64,000 nucleotides of DNA. It comes from Nesterenkonia sandarakina. GTDB taxonomy: Bacteria > Actinomycetota > Actinomycetes > Actinomycetales > Micrococcaceae. The position numbers and the translations under genes were made by a program. Where the stretch lies: contig NZ_PVTY01000006.1 of assembly GCF_003003175.1 (NCBI RefSeq), forward strand, positions 1 to 64,000, read 5' to 3'. The notes under the pieces were generated by a model. That model saw only the letters and a list, made by a program, of their open reading frames with translations, was not told the origin of the DNA and did not search any database. This document shows, in pieces, positions 8,045-16,021 of this stretch. Each line of letters starts with the position of its first letter. The first letter of the stretch is position 1.

Positions 8045-9072
8045 CCGATCTTCTGCACCAGCTGCACGAGCACCTCCGCCAGCCCACCCCCGCGCTTCCC
8101 GGGCGGGGCGAGACGGAGGCGCGCTGGCGCCGACTGGCCGGGATCACCGCACAGAACACGGTGGTGGGCCGGCTCTATGAGGCCCACGCCGACGCGGTCG
8201 CGATCACCACGGACCTCGGCCACCCCGACCTGGTCTCCCCCGGTCAGCTCTGGGGCGTCTGGGCCGCAGAGCCGCCCACACCGGTGCTCACCGCGGCGCG
8301 CAGCGACGAGGGCTGGACGCTGACCGGCACCAAGCCCTGGTGCTCCGGAGCATCGATGTGCACCCACGCGCTGGTCACCGCCACGGTTGCCGCAACCACC
8401 GCAGGCACGGGCGGCACGCCGGACGGGTCGCCGGACGGGGCACCGCAGAAGATGGTCTTCGCGGTGGACCTCTCCTCCCCCGGCGTCGCTCCGGTGCCCG
8501 ACACCTGGCAGGCGGTCGGGATGGCGGCCAGCGACTCGGGCTGGGTCGCCTTCGAACAGGTGCCCGCGACCGCGCTGGGCACGCATGCCGACTACCTCGA
8601 TCGTGCCGGCTTCTGGCACGGCGGGGTCGGGGTGGCCGCATGCTGGTACGGCGCCGCCCGCGCCGTCGCCGCGCCGCTGCTCACTCGAGCCACGGCCGCC
8701 GGCGCCTCACCGATCCTGCGCGCTCATGCCGGGGCGGTGGCCGCCGCGCTGACCGCTGGCTGGGCCCTGCTGAGCAGCATCGCCCGCGCGGTCGACGCCG
8801 ACCCGCACAACCTGCCGCTGGCCAAGGCGCAGGCCTTCGCGGTGCGCACCTATATCGACCGGCTGGCCGCCGAGGTCATCGACCGGACCGGGCGGGCACT
8901 CGGGCCGGGACCGCTCGCCTCGGACGCCGTCCACGCCCAGCGAGTCGCCGATCTCAGCGTCTACATCCGGCAGTCCCACGCCGAGACCGACGAGGCGGCG
9001 CTGCCGACCGTCATCGCCGAGGACCGTCTGAGCTGGGACGACCTGATCGGAGACGCCCGTGACACCTGCTGA
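8041..9072 (+). CDS. Acyl-CoA dehydrogenase-like flavoprotein
   Basis: A 343-residue protein with the acyl-CoA dehydrogenase fold. Recognisable pieces are the middle-domain WTLTGTKPWCSGASMCTHAL, the GMAASDSGWVAFEQVP segment and the C-terminal helical bundle (AGAVAAALTAGWALLSSIA). It is shorter than classical enzymes (~380 aa), and I cannot place the catalytic glutamate. It starts 4 bases inside the glycosyltransferase gene and overlaps the next gene by 14, so its role is tied to those enzymes rather than to fatty-acid oxidation. It may oxidise a sugar- or acyl-carrier-bound intermediate; that is inference. Confidence 0.75.
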   Translation: MTDLLHQLHEHLRQPTPALPGRGETEARWRRLAGITAQNTVVGRLYEAHADAVAITTDLGHPDLVSPGQLWGVWAAEPPTPVLTAARSDEGWTLTGTKPWCSGASMCTHALVTATVAATTAGTGGTPDGSPDGAPQKMVFAVDLSSPGVAPVPDTWQAVGMAASDSGWVAFEQVPATALGTHADYLDRAGFWHGGVGVAACWYGAARAVAAPLLTRATAAGASPILRAHAGAVAAALTAGWALLSSIARAVDADPHNLPLAKAQAFAVRTYIDRLAAEVIDRTGRALGPGPLASDAVHAQRVADLSVYIRQSHAETDEAALPTVIAEDRLSWDDLIGDARDTC

Positions 9073-10555
9073 GACCCCGCCGACCTTCCACGGAGCTCAG
9101 ACTCCGCGGACCACCCGCGCCGCACTGGCGCAGTACGACGCCGCAGTGCCGGAATGGGGCATCGGTGAGATCGATGACGCCGGGCGTTGGATTCCTCACG
9201 AGCTGCCCGGGCTGCTGGTAATCGCTCCGCATCCCGATGATGAGGTGCTCGGCGCGGCGGCCCTGATCGCCGCCGGGCTGCGCCGCGGCTCCCCCGTCCG
9301 GGTCCTGGCGGCCACCGACGGCACCGGCTCACATCCCTCCAGCAGCATTCCTGCCGATCAGCTCGCCGAGATCCGGGCCGCGGAGTCCGAGGCGGCCATG
9401 GCGGAGCTGCGCTCGCTCACGCCGGGTCCGCACGGCCTGGGCACCCTGGAACGGATCAGGCTGCAGCTGCCCGACGGCGAGCTCAGCACCCACACCGAAT
9501 CCCTCACCGAGGCGATCGGCGCCGCACTGCAGGACCTGCCCGACGGCACCCTGGTGACCGCTCCGCTCTCCCGTGACGGCCACCCCGACCACGACGCGTG
9601 TGGCGAGGCCGCCGCGGCCGCCGCCGCGCAGCACAACGCCCCGCTGGTGCAATACCCGGTGTGGCTCTGGCTGCACAGCACCCCGCCCGCACCACGCGCT
9701 GCCGGTGAGGAAGCCCCTGGCGCTGACGAGGCGAGCGAGCTGAGAGCCGAGGCTGCGCCATCCTCGGGGACCGAGGTGCCGTGGACCGCGGCGCGCTCCA
9801 TCCCGATCGACGCCGAGCTCGCGCGGGTCCGGGGCCGCGCCGTCGCCGGGTTCGTCTCCCAGCTGGGGACGGCGCACGGCACGCCGGTGGATCGCGCACC
9901 CGGTGAGCCGGTGCTCACGGCGACCATGCTGGCCACCGTGCTGCGGGAGCGGCAGATCGTGTTTCCCGGGACGCCGCTGGACTTCGAGGGCCTCCACGCC
10001 GGGCAGGCGGATCCGTGGGGCGTGACGAGCCGGTGGTATGAACAGCGCAAATACGCGCTGACCATGGCGGTGCTCCCCCGGGCCCGATACCGCCGCGCGT
10101 TCGAGCCGGGCTGCTCCATCGGCGTGCTGACCGAACAGCTGGCGCAGCGCTGCGACGCCGTCCTCGCCACAGATATCTCAGGCTCCGCCCTGCAGGCGGC
10201 AACGCGGCGGGTCGCGGCAGAGAACGTGACGTTCGAGCAGGCGAGCATCGAGGACTGGCCGGACGGGACGATCGACCTGATCCTGATCAGCGAACTGGCC
10301 TACTACCTGAACGACTCCCAGTGGGCGACGGTCCTCGGACGCGCGGCGGATACCTTGGAATCCGGCGGGCACCTGGTGTCGGTGCACTGGCGTCATCCCG
10401 ATGCCCAGGCATTCCGCTCAGCGGAGCAGATCAGGGCGGACCTGCGGGCCGTGCCCGGGTGGGATCTCCATGGCAGCTATGCCGATCCCGACATGCTCAT
10501 CGACGTGCTCGGCCCGGCCAGCCCGAGCGTGGCGCAGACCGAGTTCCTGCACTGA
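9059..10555 (+). CDS. Fusion of PIG-L/LmbE deacetylase and NodS-like SAM methyltransferase
   Basis: A 498-residue two-domain protein from GTG 9059. Residues ~50-310 form a PIG-L (LmbE-like) zinc deacetylase with the metal motif APHPDDEVLGAA at 56-67 and the second site SRDGHPDHDACG. Residues ~320-498 form a class I methyltransferase with motif I FEPGCSIGVLTEQL, the acidic ribose-binding ATDISGSAL and motif IV LILISELAYYL, close to nodulation N-methyltransferase NodS. PIG-L enzymes remove N-acetyl groups from GlcNAc-type sugars, so the fusion could deacetylate and then N-methylate one amino sugar. It overlaps the upstream gene by 14 bases and ends the operon. Confidence 0.85.
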   Translation: MTPAETPPTFHGAQTPRTTRAALAQYDAAVPEWGIGEIDDAGRWIPHELPGLLVIAPHPDDEVLGAAALIAAGLRRGSPVRVLAATDGTGSHPSSSIPADQLAEIRAAESEAAMAELRSLTPGPHGLGTLERIRLQLPDGELSTHTESLTEAIGAALQDLPDGTLVTAPLSRDGHPDHDACGEAAAAAAAQHNAPLVQYPVWLWLHSTPPAPRAAGEEAPGADEASELRAEAAPSSGTEVPWTAARSIPIDAELARVRGRAVAGFVSQLGTAHGTPVDRAPGEPVLTATMLATVLRERQIVFPGTPLDFEGLHAGQADPWGVTSRWYEQRKYALTMAVLPRARYRRAFEPGCSIGVLTEQLAQRCDAVLATDISGSALQAATRRVAAENVTFEQASIEDWPDGTIDLILISELAYYLNDSQWATVLGRAADTLESGGHLVSVHWRHPDAQAFRSAEQIRADLRAVPGWDLHGSYADPDMLIDVLGPASPSVAQTEFLH

Positions 10556-10557
10556 AC

Positions 10558-10725
10558 TCAGGACTGGTTGGCCGGCTGCCGCACGGGCTGGAGCTCCACC
10601 GTCACGGGAATCGGCTGACGGCGTCCGAGGGCACCCCAGATGCCCGCGATGAGGAGCACCGGCACAGCGAGCAGGACGGCGGCCATGAAGAACGCGTTGA
10701 ACGTCTGAATCAGGGTGATGTCCAT
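10558..10725 (-). CDS. Small single-pass membrane protein
   Basis: A 55-residue protein with a strong ribosome binding site (GAGGAG, seven bases before ATG 10725). Residues ~8-32 form one hydrophobic helix (FNAFFMAAVLLAVPVLLIAG), followed by a short basic and polar tail ending in PVRQPANQS. It faces the PIG-L/methyltransferase gene tail to tail with 2 bases between stops. It lies 75 bases downstream of the next minus-strand gene and may be cotranscribed with it. Function unknown. Confidence 0.6.
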   Translation of the reverse strand: MDITLIQTFNAFFMAAVLLAVPVLLIAGIWGALGRRQPIPVTVELQPVRQPANQS

Positions 10726-10800
10726 GGCTGGCTCCTCAAAGTGTGCGTGATCTGATGCTGCCGTGCTGTCGCTGCTGGCCTGCTGCTCGGGTGAGCGGAT

Positions 10801-11178
10801 TCAGGCGGCGCCGTCGAGGCTGCGATTGAAATGCAGCCTCCGGGATGCGAACTCCGTGCCGAGCATCCGTTCGATGTTGGAGATGACCCCCTGGGAGATC
10901 GTCTCCATGAGATCTGAGGGGTCAGCCTCGGCCTTGATGGTGCAGGTCAGGTGGAAGACCAGATCGGCGTCGTCGCCGGAGATCTCCACCATCGCGGACT
11001 CCACATGGGGGTGAGCCATGAGCCCGGCCGATGCGGCCTTGGCCATCTGGTCGAAGCGCGAGCAGCGGAGCTGCTGATCCGCATCCAGCACTGCCCTGCG
11101 GGGCGTCTGGTGCTCAACGGGCTGAGGCATCGCGTCTGCCTGCGTGATCCTGGTGTTGGGGACTGCCTGTGTACTCAT
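10801..11178 (-). CDS. Hypothetical protein, weakly Asp23/AmaP-like
   Basis: A 125-residue soluble protein. ATG 11178 is preferred over an upstream start because GGAGAG lies just before it. The central region (LMAHPHVESAMVEISGDDADLVFHL followed by MLGTEFASRRLHFNRSL) has an alternating beta-alpha pattern resembling the small AmaP/Asp23 alkaline-shock group; I regard that as a weak resemblance only. Combined with the small membrane protein downstream it could form a two-gene envelope unit. No catalytic motif is visible. Confidence 0.5.
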   Translation of the reverse strand: MSTQAVPNTRITQADAMPQPVEHQTPRRAVLDADQQLRCSRFDQMAKAASAGLMAHPHVESAMVEISGDDADLVFHLTCTIKAEADPSDLMETISQGVISNIERMLGTEFASRRLHFNRSLDGAA

Positions 11179-11223
11179 CTGAACTCTCCGTACCCTCGAG
11201 TGCCTGCCCCCTGTTGCAGTCAC

Positions 11224-11290
11224 ACATCTACCTCTTCATCAACCTTACTGTTAGACCGTATAACTATTAGCACCTCTAACGCAATGTGAG
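11224..11290 (-). promoter_or_regulatory. AT-rich promoter region with imperfect dyad
   Basis: This is one of the few AT-rich patches in the window. GTTAGA and TCTAAC flank a 19-base AT-rich core with TATAAC at 11260-11275, which could supply -10 elements for the minus-strand gene starting at 11178. The assignment is by composition and position only. Confidence 0.35.
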
Positions 11291-11408
11291 TGAACAGTGG
11301 GTTTGATCCTGTCGGCCCCGGAGCTCCGCTCCTGCTCCATCTCATGGTCCAGGACGACGTTGGACCTGTTCGCCGCCGGCGTCGCCGGCCCATCGCACCA
11401 TGATGCAC

Positions 11409-11804
11409 TCAGTGGGCGCTGGGCACTTGCTGCGCGGTCGGTGCCTGCTGCGCGCTGGGCATCCAGTTCGTGATGGGCGTCGGATCCGTGGCAAGGCGGG
11501 CGTGCGTCTCGACGTCGAACCGTTGCTCGCCATAGCGCAGCTTCGCGCGCTCGATACCGACGACGACGGCCCAGTTCTTCGCCTGCTCGGCGAAGCCGAG
11601 AGAACCGGCGATGAAGTCACGAGCCAGCTCCTCCGTGGCGACCGCGGCGGCGTCGAACTGCGTCTGGAGGTCCGCAGCGTCACCCCTGGCGGCCATGAGC
11701 GCGCGGGCGTCACCGGGGCGCCATGGGCGCAGCTGGACTGTCTCTGCAAACGCGCCGTCGGTAGCCCGGCTCACGTGCAGCCACTCCGAGTCAGCCGCGC
11801 TCAT
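11409..11804 (-). CDS. N-terminal GNAT acetyltransferase fragment with repeat tail
   Basis: A 131-residue protein. Residues ~20-85 (VQLRPWRPGDARALMAARGD, AVATEELARDFIAG, FAEQAKNWAVVVGIE) match the start of RimJ-type GNAT acetyltransferases. The acetyl-CoA-binding RxxGxG/A loop and the rest of the domain are absent. After about residue 85 the sequence is unrelated and ends in a Gln/Ala/Pro repeat (PSAQQAPTAQQVPSAH). It therefore looks like a truncated, probably inactive GNAT with a replaced 3' end. It overlaps the Lrp gene by 4 bases (ATGA), so it is still in a coupled operon. Confidence 0.5.
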   Translation of the reverse strand: MSAADSEWLHVSRATDGAFAETVQLRPWRPGDARALMAARGDAADLQTQFDAAAVATEELARDFIAGSLGFAEQAKNWAVVVGIERAKLRYGEQRFDVETHARLATDPTPITNWMPSAQQAPTAQQVPSAH

Positions 11805-12259
11805 GCTGGGGCGACGTGGCGGGTGGGCACCGGGCTGGAGTAGACCACGCTGGTGGTGATGCTTCCGAGGGTGGCCAGCCGGCCGGTGATCCGTTCAAGA
11901 TCCCGCATGGATCGCGCCAGGACCTTGATGATGAAGCAGTCCGCTCCGGTGACGTGGTGGGCTTCGATGATCTCCGGGGTGGTCTCCACGAGATCATGGA
12001 ACGGCTTGTAGTTGCCGGAGGGATAGGCGAGTCGTACGAAGGCGCTCACCGAATAGCCCAGCGCCTCGGGATTCACCGTCGCGGAGTATCCGGTGATCAC
12101 CCCGGCGTCGCGCAGGCGACGCAGCCGGTCTGCTGTGGAACTGGCGGAGAGGTTGATGCTGCGCGCCAACTCGGCCATGCTCATCCGGCCATCACGCTGC
12201 AGAAGCTCGATGATGCGATGGTCGGTGGAATCTATGTCGATACGAGTATTCGCCGGCAT
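11801..12259 (-). CDS. Lrp/AsnC-family transcriptional regulator
   Basis: A 152-residue Lrp-type regulator. The N-terminal HTH is STDHRIIELLQRDGRMSMAEL...INLSASSTADRLRRLRDAG. The C-terminal RAM domain has GYSVSAFVRLAYPSGNYKP and VTGADCFIIKVLARSM. Such proteins form octamers and sense amino acids or aromatic metabolites. ATG 12259 is used; a longer frame adds residues unlike the family. The divergent rhodanese gene starts 94 bases away, so the intergenic region may hold its operators. Confidence 0.9.
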   Translation of the reverse strand: MPANTRIDIDSTDHRIIELLQRDGRMSMAELARSINLSASSTADRLRRLRDAGVITGYSATVNPEALGYSVSAFVRLAYPSGNYKPFHDLVETTPEIIEAHHVTGADCFIIKVLARSMRDLERITGRLATLGSITTSVVYSSPVPTRHVAPA

Positions 12260-12352
12260 GGGGCTAAGAATAGCGTCGAAATGCCGGTCAGAGCTGAGAT
12301 TTCTCGACGAATGGGCGTTCTGCCGAATGCCGCTCCCGCGTTGAATGGACCC

Positions 12353-12787
12353 ATGAACACTCCATCGTCTGCCGCCGCATTCTTCGCGGCAAAGCTGCGC
12401 CATGAGACCGACCCTGCCGACCTCGCGGCTGATCGCGCCTCAGGCGCCTCCCCGCTGGTCGTGGACGTCCGTTCCGAGACAGCCTGGGCACAGGGACGCA
12501 TCCCCGGCGCGATCCACATTCCGGGGTCTGAGCTTCAGGTCCGAGTGGACGAGCTGGGCGAGGATCGGAGCCGCGCCGTCGTCGTCTATTGCTGGGGTCC
12601 GGGGTGCAACGGCAGCACCCGCGCCGCGCTGACTCTGAGCACCCTGGGGTTCTCGCAGGTCCGGGAGCTCATCGGCGGGTTCGAGTATTGGGCCCGTGAG
12701 GGTCTTCTGGTGGAGCGCGCGGCGGGGCGAGCGCGACGGCTCCCCGACCCGCTGACCGCGCCCAGCAGCCGCTCGGTCTTAGACTGA
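12353..12787 (+). CDS. Rhodanese-like sulfurtransferase
   Basis: A 144-residue single-domain rhodanese. Diagnostic segments are PLVVDVRSETAWAQGRIPGA, IHIPGSEL and the active-site loop YCWGPGCNGSTRAA, which places the persulfide-forming cysteine in the second Cys or the YC cysteine. The WGPxCNxx loop matches the variant seen in proteins divergent from Lrp regulators. Function is sulfur transfer or cysteine-based sensing; partners unknown. The gene is divergent from the Lrp regulator, a plausible controller. Confidence 0.85.
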   Translation: MNTPSSAAAFFAAKLRHETDPADLAADRASGASPLVVDVRSETAWAQGRIPGAIHIPGSELQVRVDELGEDRSRAVVVYCWGPGCNGSTRAALTLSTLGFSQVRELIGGFEYWAREGLLVERAAGRARRLPDPLTAPSSRSVLD

Positions 12788-12873
12788 CCGCCCGCCCACG
12801 CCCTGCGCCCCAGGTAGGGACGGTTCGTGATCTGTAGTGTGGGGACGACGCCCTGACCTGAGAGGTTCACTCC

Positions 12874-14304
12874 ATGACGCCATACACCCCAGCCGAGGTG
12901 GAGGGCACCGCTGCGAAGCAGCTCTCCACTCCCCTGGCCGCCGTCGACTCCTGCGTGACGGGGACCCGGGCGGCGTTCGCCACCGGCCGCACCCGGTCTA
13001 TGCAGTGGCGCCGGGACCAGCTGCGGGGCATCCTGCGACTGCTCCAGGAGCGGGCACCGGAGATCCATGCCGCGATGGCGGCAGATCTGGGGAAGAACGA
13101 CGTCGACTCTCACCTCACCGAGGTCCTCTCGGTGAAGTCCGAGGTCAAGACGACGCTGAAGAACCTGACCAGTTGGACCCGGGATCGAAGCACCTCCGTG
13201 CCCTTCATCGTCGGCAGCGCTCGCGCCCATGTGCAGCGCCAGCCGCTGGGCACGGTGCTGATCATCGGACCCTGGAACTACCCGTTCCACCTGCTGCTGA
13301 TGCCGCTGATCGGCGCGCTGGCGGCCGGAAACTCTGTGGTGCTCAAGCCCAGCGAGCTGGCGCCGACGGTCTCCGCGACCGTGGCGAAGCTGATCCCGGA
13401 GTACCTCGACACCGAAGCGGTGCAGGTGATCGAGGGCGGCGTCGAAGAGACCACCCGCCTGCTGGAACACCGCTTCGACCACATCTTCTACACCGGCAAC
13501 GGCACGGTGGCCTCGATCGTGATGACCGCCGCGGCCAAGCATCTGACCCCGGTCACGCTGGAGCTCGGCGGCAAGTCCCCCGTATGGATCGACGCTTCTG
13601 CGGATCTCACCGCCACCGCGGAGGCCCTGGTCTGGGGGAAGTTCAGCAACTGTGGCCAGACCTGCGTGGCGCCGGACTACCTGCTGACCACCCCGGAGCT
13701 CGCTGAGCCGCTGGCTCGGGAGATCGCCCGGATCACGCGCCGAGCCTTCGGCTCGGACCCGTCCCGGGCCGAGAACTACGGGCGGGTCATCAACGAGCGC
13801 CACGCCGAGCGCCTCGCCGGACTGCTGGACTCGGGCCGAGCCGTCATCGGCGGGGAGACGGACACCGCCGCCCGCTACATCGCCCCCACGGTGCTGCTCG
13901 AGGTGGATCCCGACTCGGCGATCATGCAGGATGAGATCTTCGGTCCGATCCTGCCGATCCTCACGGTGGCAGATCACCAGGCGGCCATCGACTTCATCAA
14001 CGCGCGCCCGAAGCCGCTGGCGCTCTACGCGTTCACCGAGCACCCCGAGGTGCGTGAGGACTTCCTCAGGCAGACCTCCTCAGGCGGGATCACCTTCAAC
14101 ACCGTGATGACCCAGCTGGCCGTGTCCACGCTGCCCTTCGGCGGAGTCGGCGCCAGCGGCATGGGCCGCTATCACGGGGAGTACAGCGTGGAGACCTTCA
14201 GCCACGAGCGCGGCGTGCTGCGCAAGCTGCCCGGATTCGATCCCACCCGGCTGGCGAAGGCCCCCATCTCGTGGGGCATGCGCAAGATCCTGCTCAAGGG
14301 CTGA
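12874..14304 (+). CDS. Aldehyde dehydrogenase, ALDH3-like
   Basis: A 476-residue NAD(P)+-dependent aldehyde dehydrogenase of the fatty-aldehyde/coniferyl ALDH3 class. Key motifs are GPWNYPFHLLLMPLIGAL and the cofactor loop FYTGNGTVA (family: FTGS), the general-base TLELGGKSPV and the catalytic-cysteine motif FSNCGQTCVAPDYLL. The C-terminus has INARPKPLALYAF and PFGGVGASGMGRYHG. GAGAGG lies about 8 bases before ATG 12874. It oxidises aldehydes to acids in the cytosol. It appears monocistronic. Confidence 0.9.
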   Translation: MTPYTPAEVEGTAAKQLSTPLAAVDSCVTGTRAAFATGRTRSMQWRRDQLRGILRLLQERAPEIHAAMAADLGKNDVDSHLTEVLSVKSEVKTTLKNLTSWTRDRSTSVPFIVGSARAHVQRQPLGTVLIIGPWNYPFHLLLMPLIGALAAGNSVVLKPSELAPTVSATVAKLIPEYLDTEAVQVIEGGVEETTRLLEHRFDHIFYTGNGTVASIVMTAAAKHLTPVTLELGGKSPVWIDASADLTATAEALVWGKFSNCGQTCVAPDYLLTTPELAEPLAREIARITRRAFGSDPSRAENYGRVINERHAERLAGLLDSGRAVIGGETDTAARYIAPTVLLEVDPDSAIMQDEIFGPILPILTVADHQAAIDFINARPKPLALYAFTEHPEVREDFLRQTSSGGITFNTVMTQLAVSTLPFGGVGASGMGRYHGEYSVETFSHERGVLRKLPGFDPTRLAKAPISWGMRKILLKG

Positions 14305-14311
14305 CGCCGGC

Positions 14312-14722
14312 TCAGGCGTGCCGGTAGGTCGGCAGCACCGCGTTGGAGGTCACGATCACCTTGCCCAGGGGCATCAGCGAGACCGGGATCAGCTTGAGGT
14401 TCGCGATGCCCAGCGGGATGCCGATGATGCTGATGAACATCGGGATCGCCGTGAGCACGTGGCCGATCGCGATCCAGATGCCTGCCACCAGAACCCAGAT
14501 CACATTGCCGATCGTGGTGAACAGGCCTGCACCCCGGGGGCTGCGGTCTACGATCGTGCGGCCGAAGGGCCACAATGCGTAGGCCCCGATGCGGAAGGAC
14601 GCCAGCCCGAAGGGGATCGTGATGATCAGCAGGCAGCAGATGATCCCGGCGAGGAAGTAGCCCAGGGCCAGCCACAGACCGCCGAAGACCAGCCAGATGA
14701 CATTGAGAATCGTAGAGATCAT
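14312..14722 (-). CDS. yccF: YccF-domain inner-membrane protein
   Basis: A 136-residue protein with two YccF repeats, each a hydrophobic hairpin followed by a G-rich turn: ILNVIWLVFGGLWLALGYF...ITIPFGLASFRIG and IGNVIWVLVAGIWIAIGHV...IGIPLGIANLK. Four membrane segments are expected. Function is unknown. ATG 14722 is chosen because the conserved Met begins the first repeat; the in-frame start at 14749 adds nine hydrophilic residues. It converges with the aldehyde dehydrogenase gene with 7 bases between them. Confidence 0.8.
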   Translation of the reverse strand: MISTILNVIWLVFGGLWLALGYFLAGIICCLLIITIPFGLASFRIGAYALWPFGRTIVDRSPRGAGLFTTIGNVIWVLVAGIWIAIGHVLTAIPMFISIIGIPLGIANLKLIPVSLMPLGKVIVTSNAVLPTYRHA

Positions 14723-14870
14723 GGAGTTCACCCCCCTATTCAATAGCATCCCCCGCAGTGATCAGAAGGGCCTGGCCCGCCCGAACAGCTCCTGCAGAGG
14801 GACACGAAGATCTGCATTCGCAACGTCGAGTAGACGTTTGTAGCGCGTTTGCGGCTGATACGCTCCAAGA

Positions 14871-15275
14871 ATGCCGCAGATTCGAATCTCCGACGCAGCC
14901 CAGTTCTTGGGCGTCAGCGACGACACCGTCCGTCGCTGGATCTCCAAGGGCCAGCTGCGTGCCGAGGACGACGCCCACGGGCGCATGGTGCTCGACGGGG
15001 CCGAACTGGCAGGCTTCGCCAAGGCTCGCGCCTCTGCACCTGCCGATTCCGGCAGCACCCGGAGCTCCGCCAGGAACAAGTTCACCGGCCTGGTCACCGC
15101 GGTGCACAGCGACCCGGTGATGTCCCAGGTCGAGCTGCAGTGCGGGCCGTTCCGGGTGGTCTCCCTGCTCAGCACGGAATCCGTGCGCGAGCTCGGACTG
15201 GAACCCGGGGTCATCGCCACAGCATCGGTGAAGGCCACGCAGGTGGTGCTGGAGAAGCCGGTGAAGGAGCCCTGA
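14871..15275 (+). CDS. HTH-TOBE molybdate-responsive regulator
   Basis: A 134-residue two-domain protein. The N-terminus is an excisionase/MerR-like helix-turn-helix, IRISDAAQFLGVSDDTVRRW. After a linker at residues ~55-65 the C-terminus is a TOBE (Mop) oxyanion-binding domain (NKFTGLVTAVHSDPVMSQVE, then LGLEPGVIATASVKATQVVL). This architecture is the actinobacterial counterpart of ModE, and it is likely to sense molybdate/tungstate and control modAB. Its stop overlaps the modA start in TGATG, so it is cotranscribed. Confidence 0.85.
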   Translation: MPQIRISDAAQFLGVSDDTVRRWISKGQLRAEDDAHGRMVLDGAELAGFAKARASAPADSGSTRSSARNKFTGLVTAVHSDPVMSQVELQCGPFRVVSLLSTESVRELGLEPGVIATASVKATQVVLEKPVKEP

Positions 15276-16021
15276 TGAAGCGTCTCCTGGCCTTCGCCTC
15301 GGCGCTGCCTCTGATGCTGCTCAGCGCGTGTGCCTCACCCGGGGAACCGACGGACGCGATTCAGGTGTTCGCCGCCGCGTCGCTGACCGAGTCCTTCACC
15401 GAGATCGGGGAGCAGTTTGAGCGAGACACCGGCGTGGAGGTCAGCTTCAACTTCGCCGGCTCCGCAGACCTGGCGGCTCAGCTCGACCAGGGCGCACCCG
15501 CCGATGTCTTCGCCTCCGCGGACGAGGTCACGATGGACCGCGTCGAGGCTGCTGGGCTCGTACGGACGACGCCGGCGATCTTCGCCTCCAACACCTTGAC
15601 GATCGTGACGCCGGACGACAACCCTGCCGCGGTGGAGGATCTGACCGACCTCGCCGGGGACGAGATCATCACCGTCGTCTGTGCCCCCCAGGTGCCCTGC
15701 GGCACTGCCACCGAAGAGGTCGCGGCAGCGGCCGACGTCGAACTCTCACCGGCGAGTGAAGAATCGGCCGTCACCGACGTCTTGGGCAAGGTCCGTGCAG
15801 GCGAGGCCGATGCCGGGCTGGTCTTCGTCACCGACGCCTCGGCCGCGGGCGAGGACGTCCAGCGGATCGATTTCCCGGAGTCCGAAGGTGTCGTGAACCG
15901 GTACCCGATCACCACCCTCGAGTCCTCGCAGAACCCTGACGTCGCCGCAGAATTCGTCGCGTTCGTCGAGGGCGAGCAGGGGCAGGCGATTCTGCGCGAC
16001 GCCGGTTTCGGTCGGCCATGA
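15275..16021 (+). CDS. modA: Molybdate ABC transporter substrate-binding lipoprotein ModA
   Basis: A 248-residue extracytoplasmic binding protein. The signal peptide ends in a lipobox, LMLLSACA, so it is a lipoprotein. The ModA fold shows [40 protein letters not shown] and [11 protein letters not shown]. ModA binds molybdate or tungstate through backbone amides and serines such as the SLTES and GSADL serines. The start ATG overlaps the regulator stop by one base, and the end overlaps modB by 4, so the three genes form one operon. Confidence 0.92.
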   Translation: MKRLLAFASALPLMLLSACASPGEPTDAIQVFAAASLTESFTEIGEQFERDTGVEVSFNFAGSADLAAQLDQGAPADVFASADEVTMDRVEAAGLVRTTPAIFASNTLTIVTPDDNPAAVEDLTDLAGDEIITVVCAPQVPCGTATEEVAAAADVELSPASEESAVTDVLGKVRAGEADAGLVFVTDASAAGEDVQRIDFPESEGVVNRYPITTLESSQNPDVAAEFVAFVEGEQGQAILRDAGFGRP

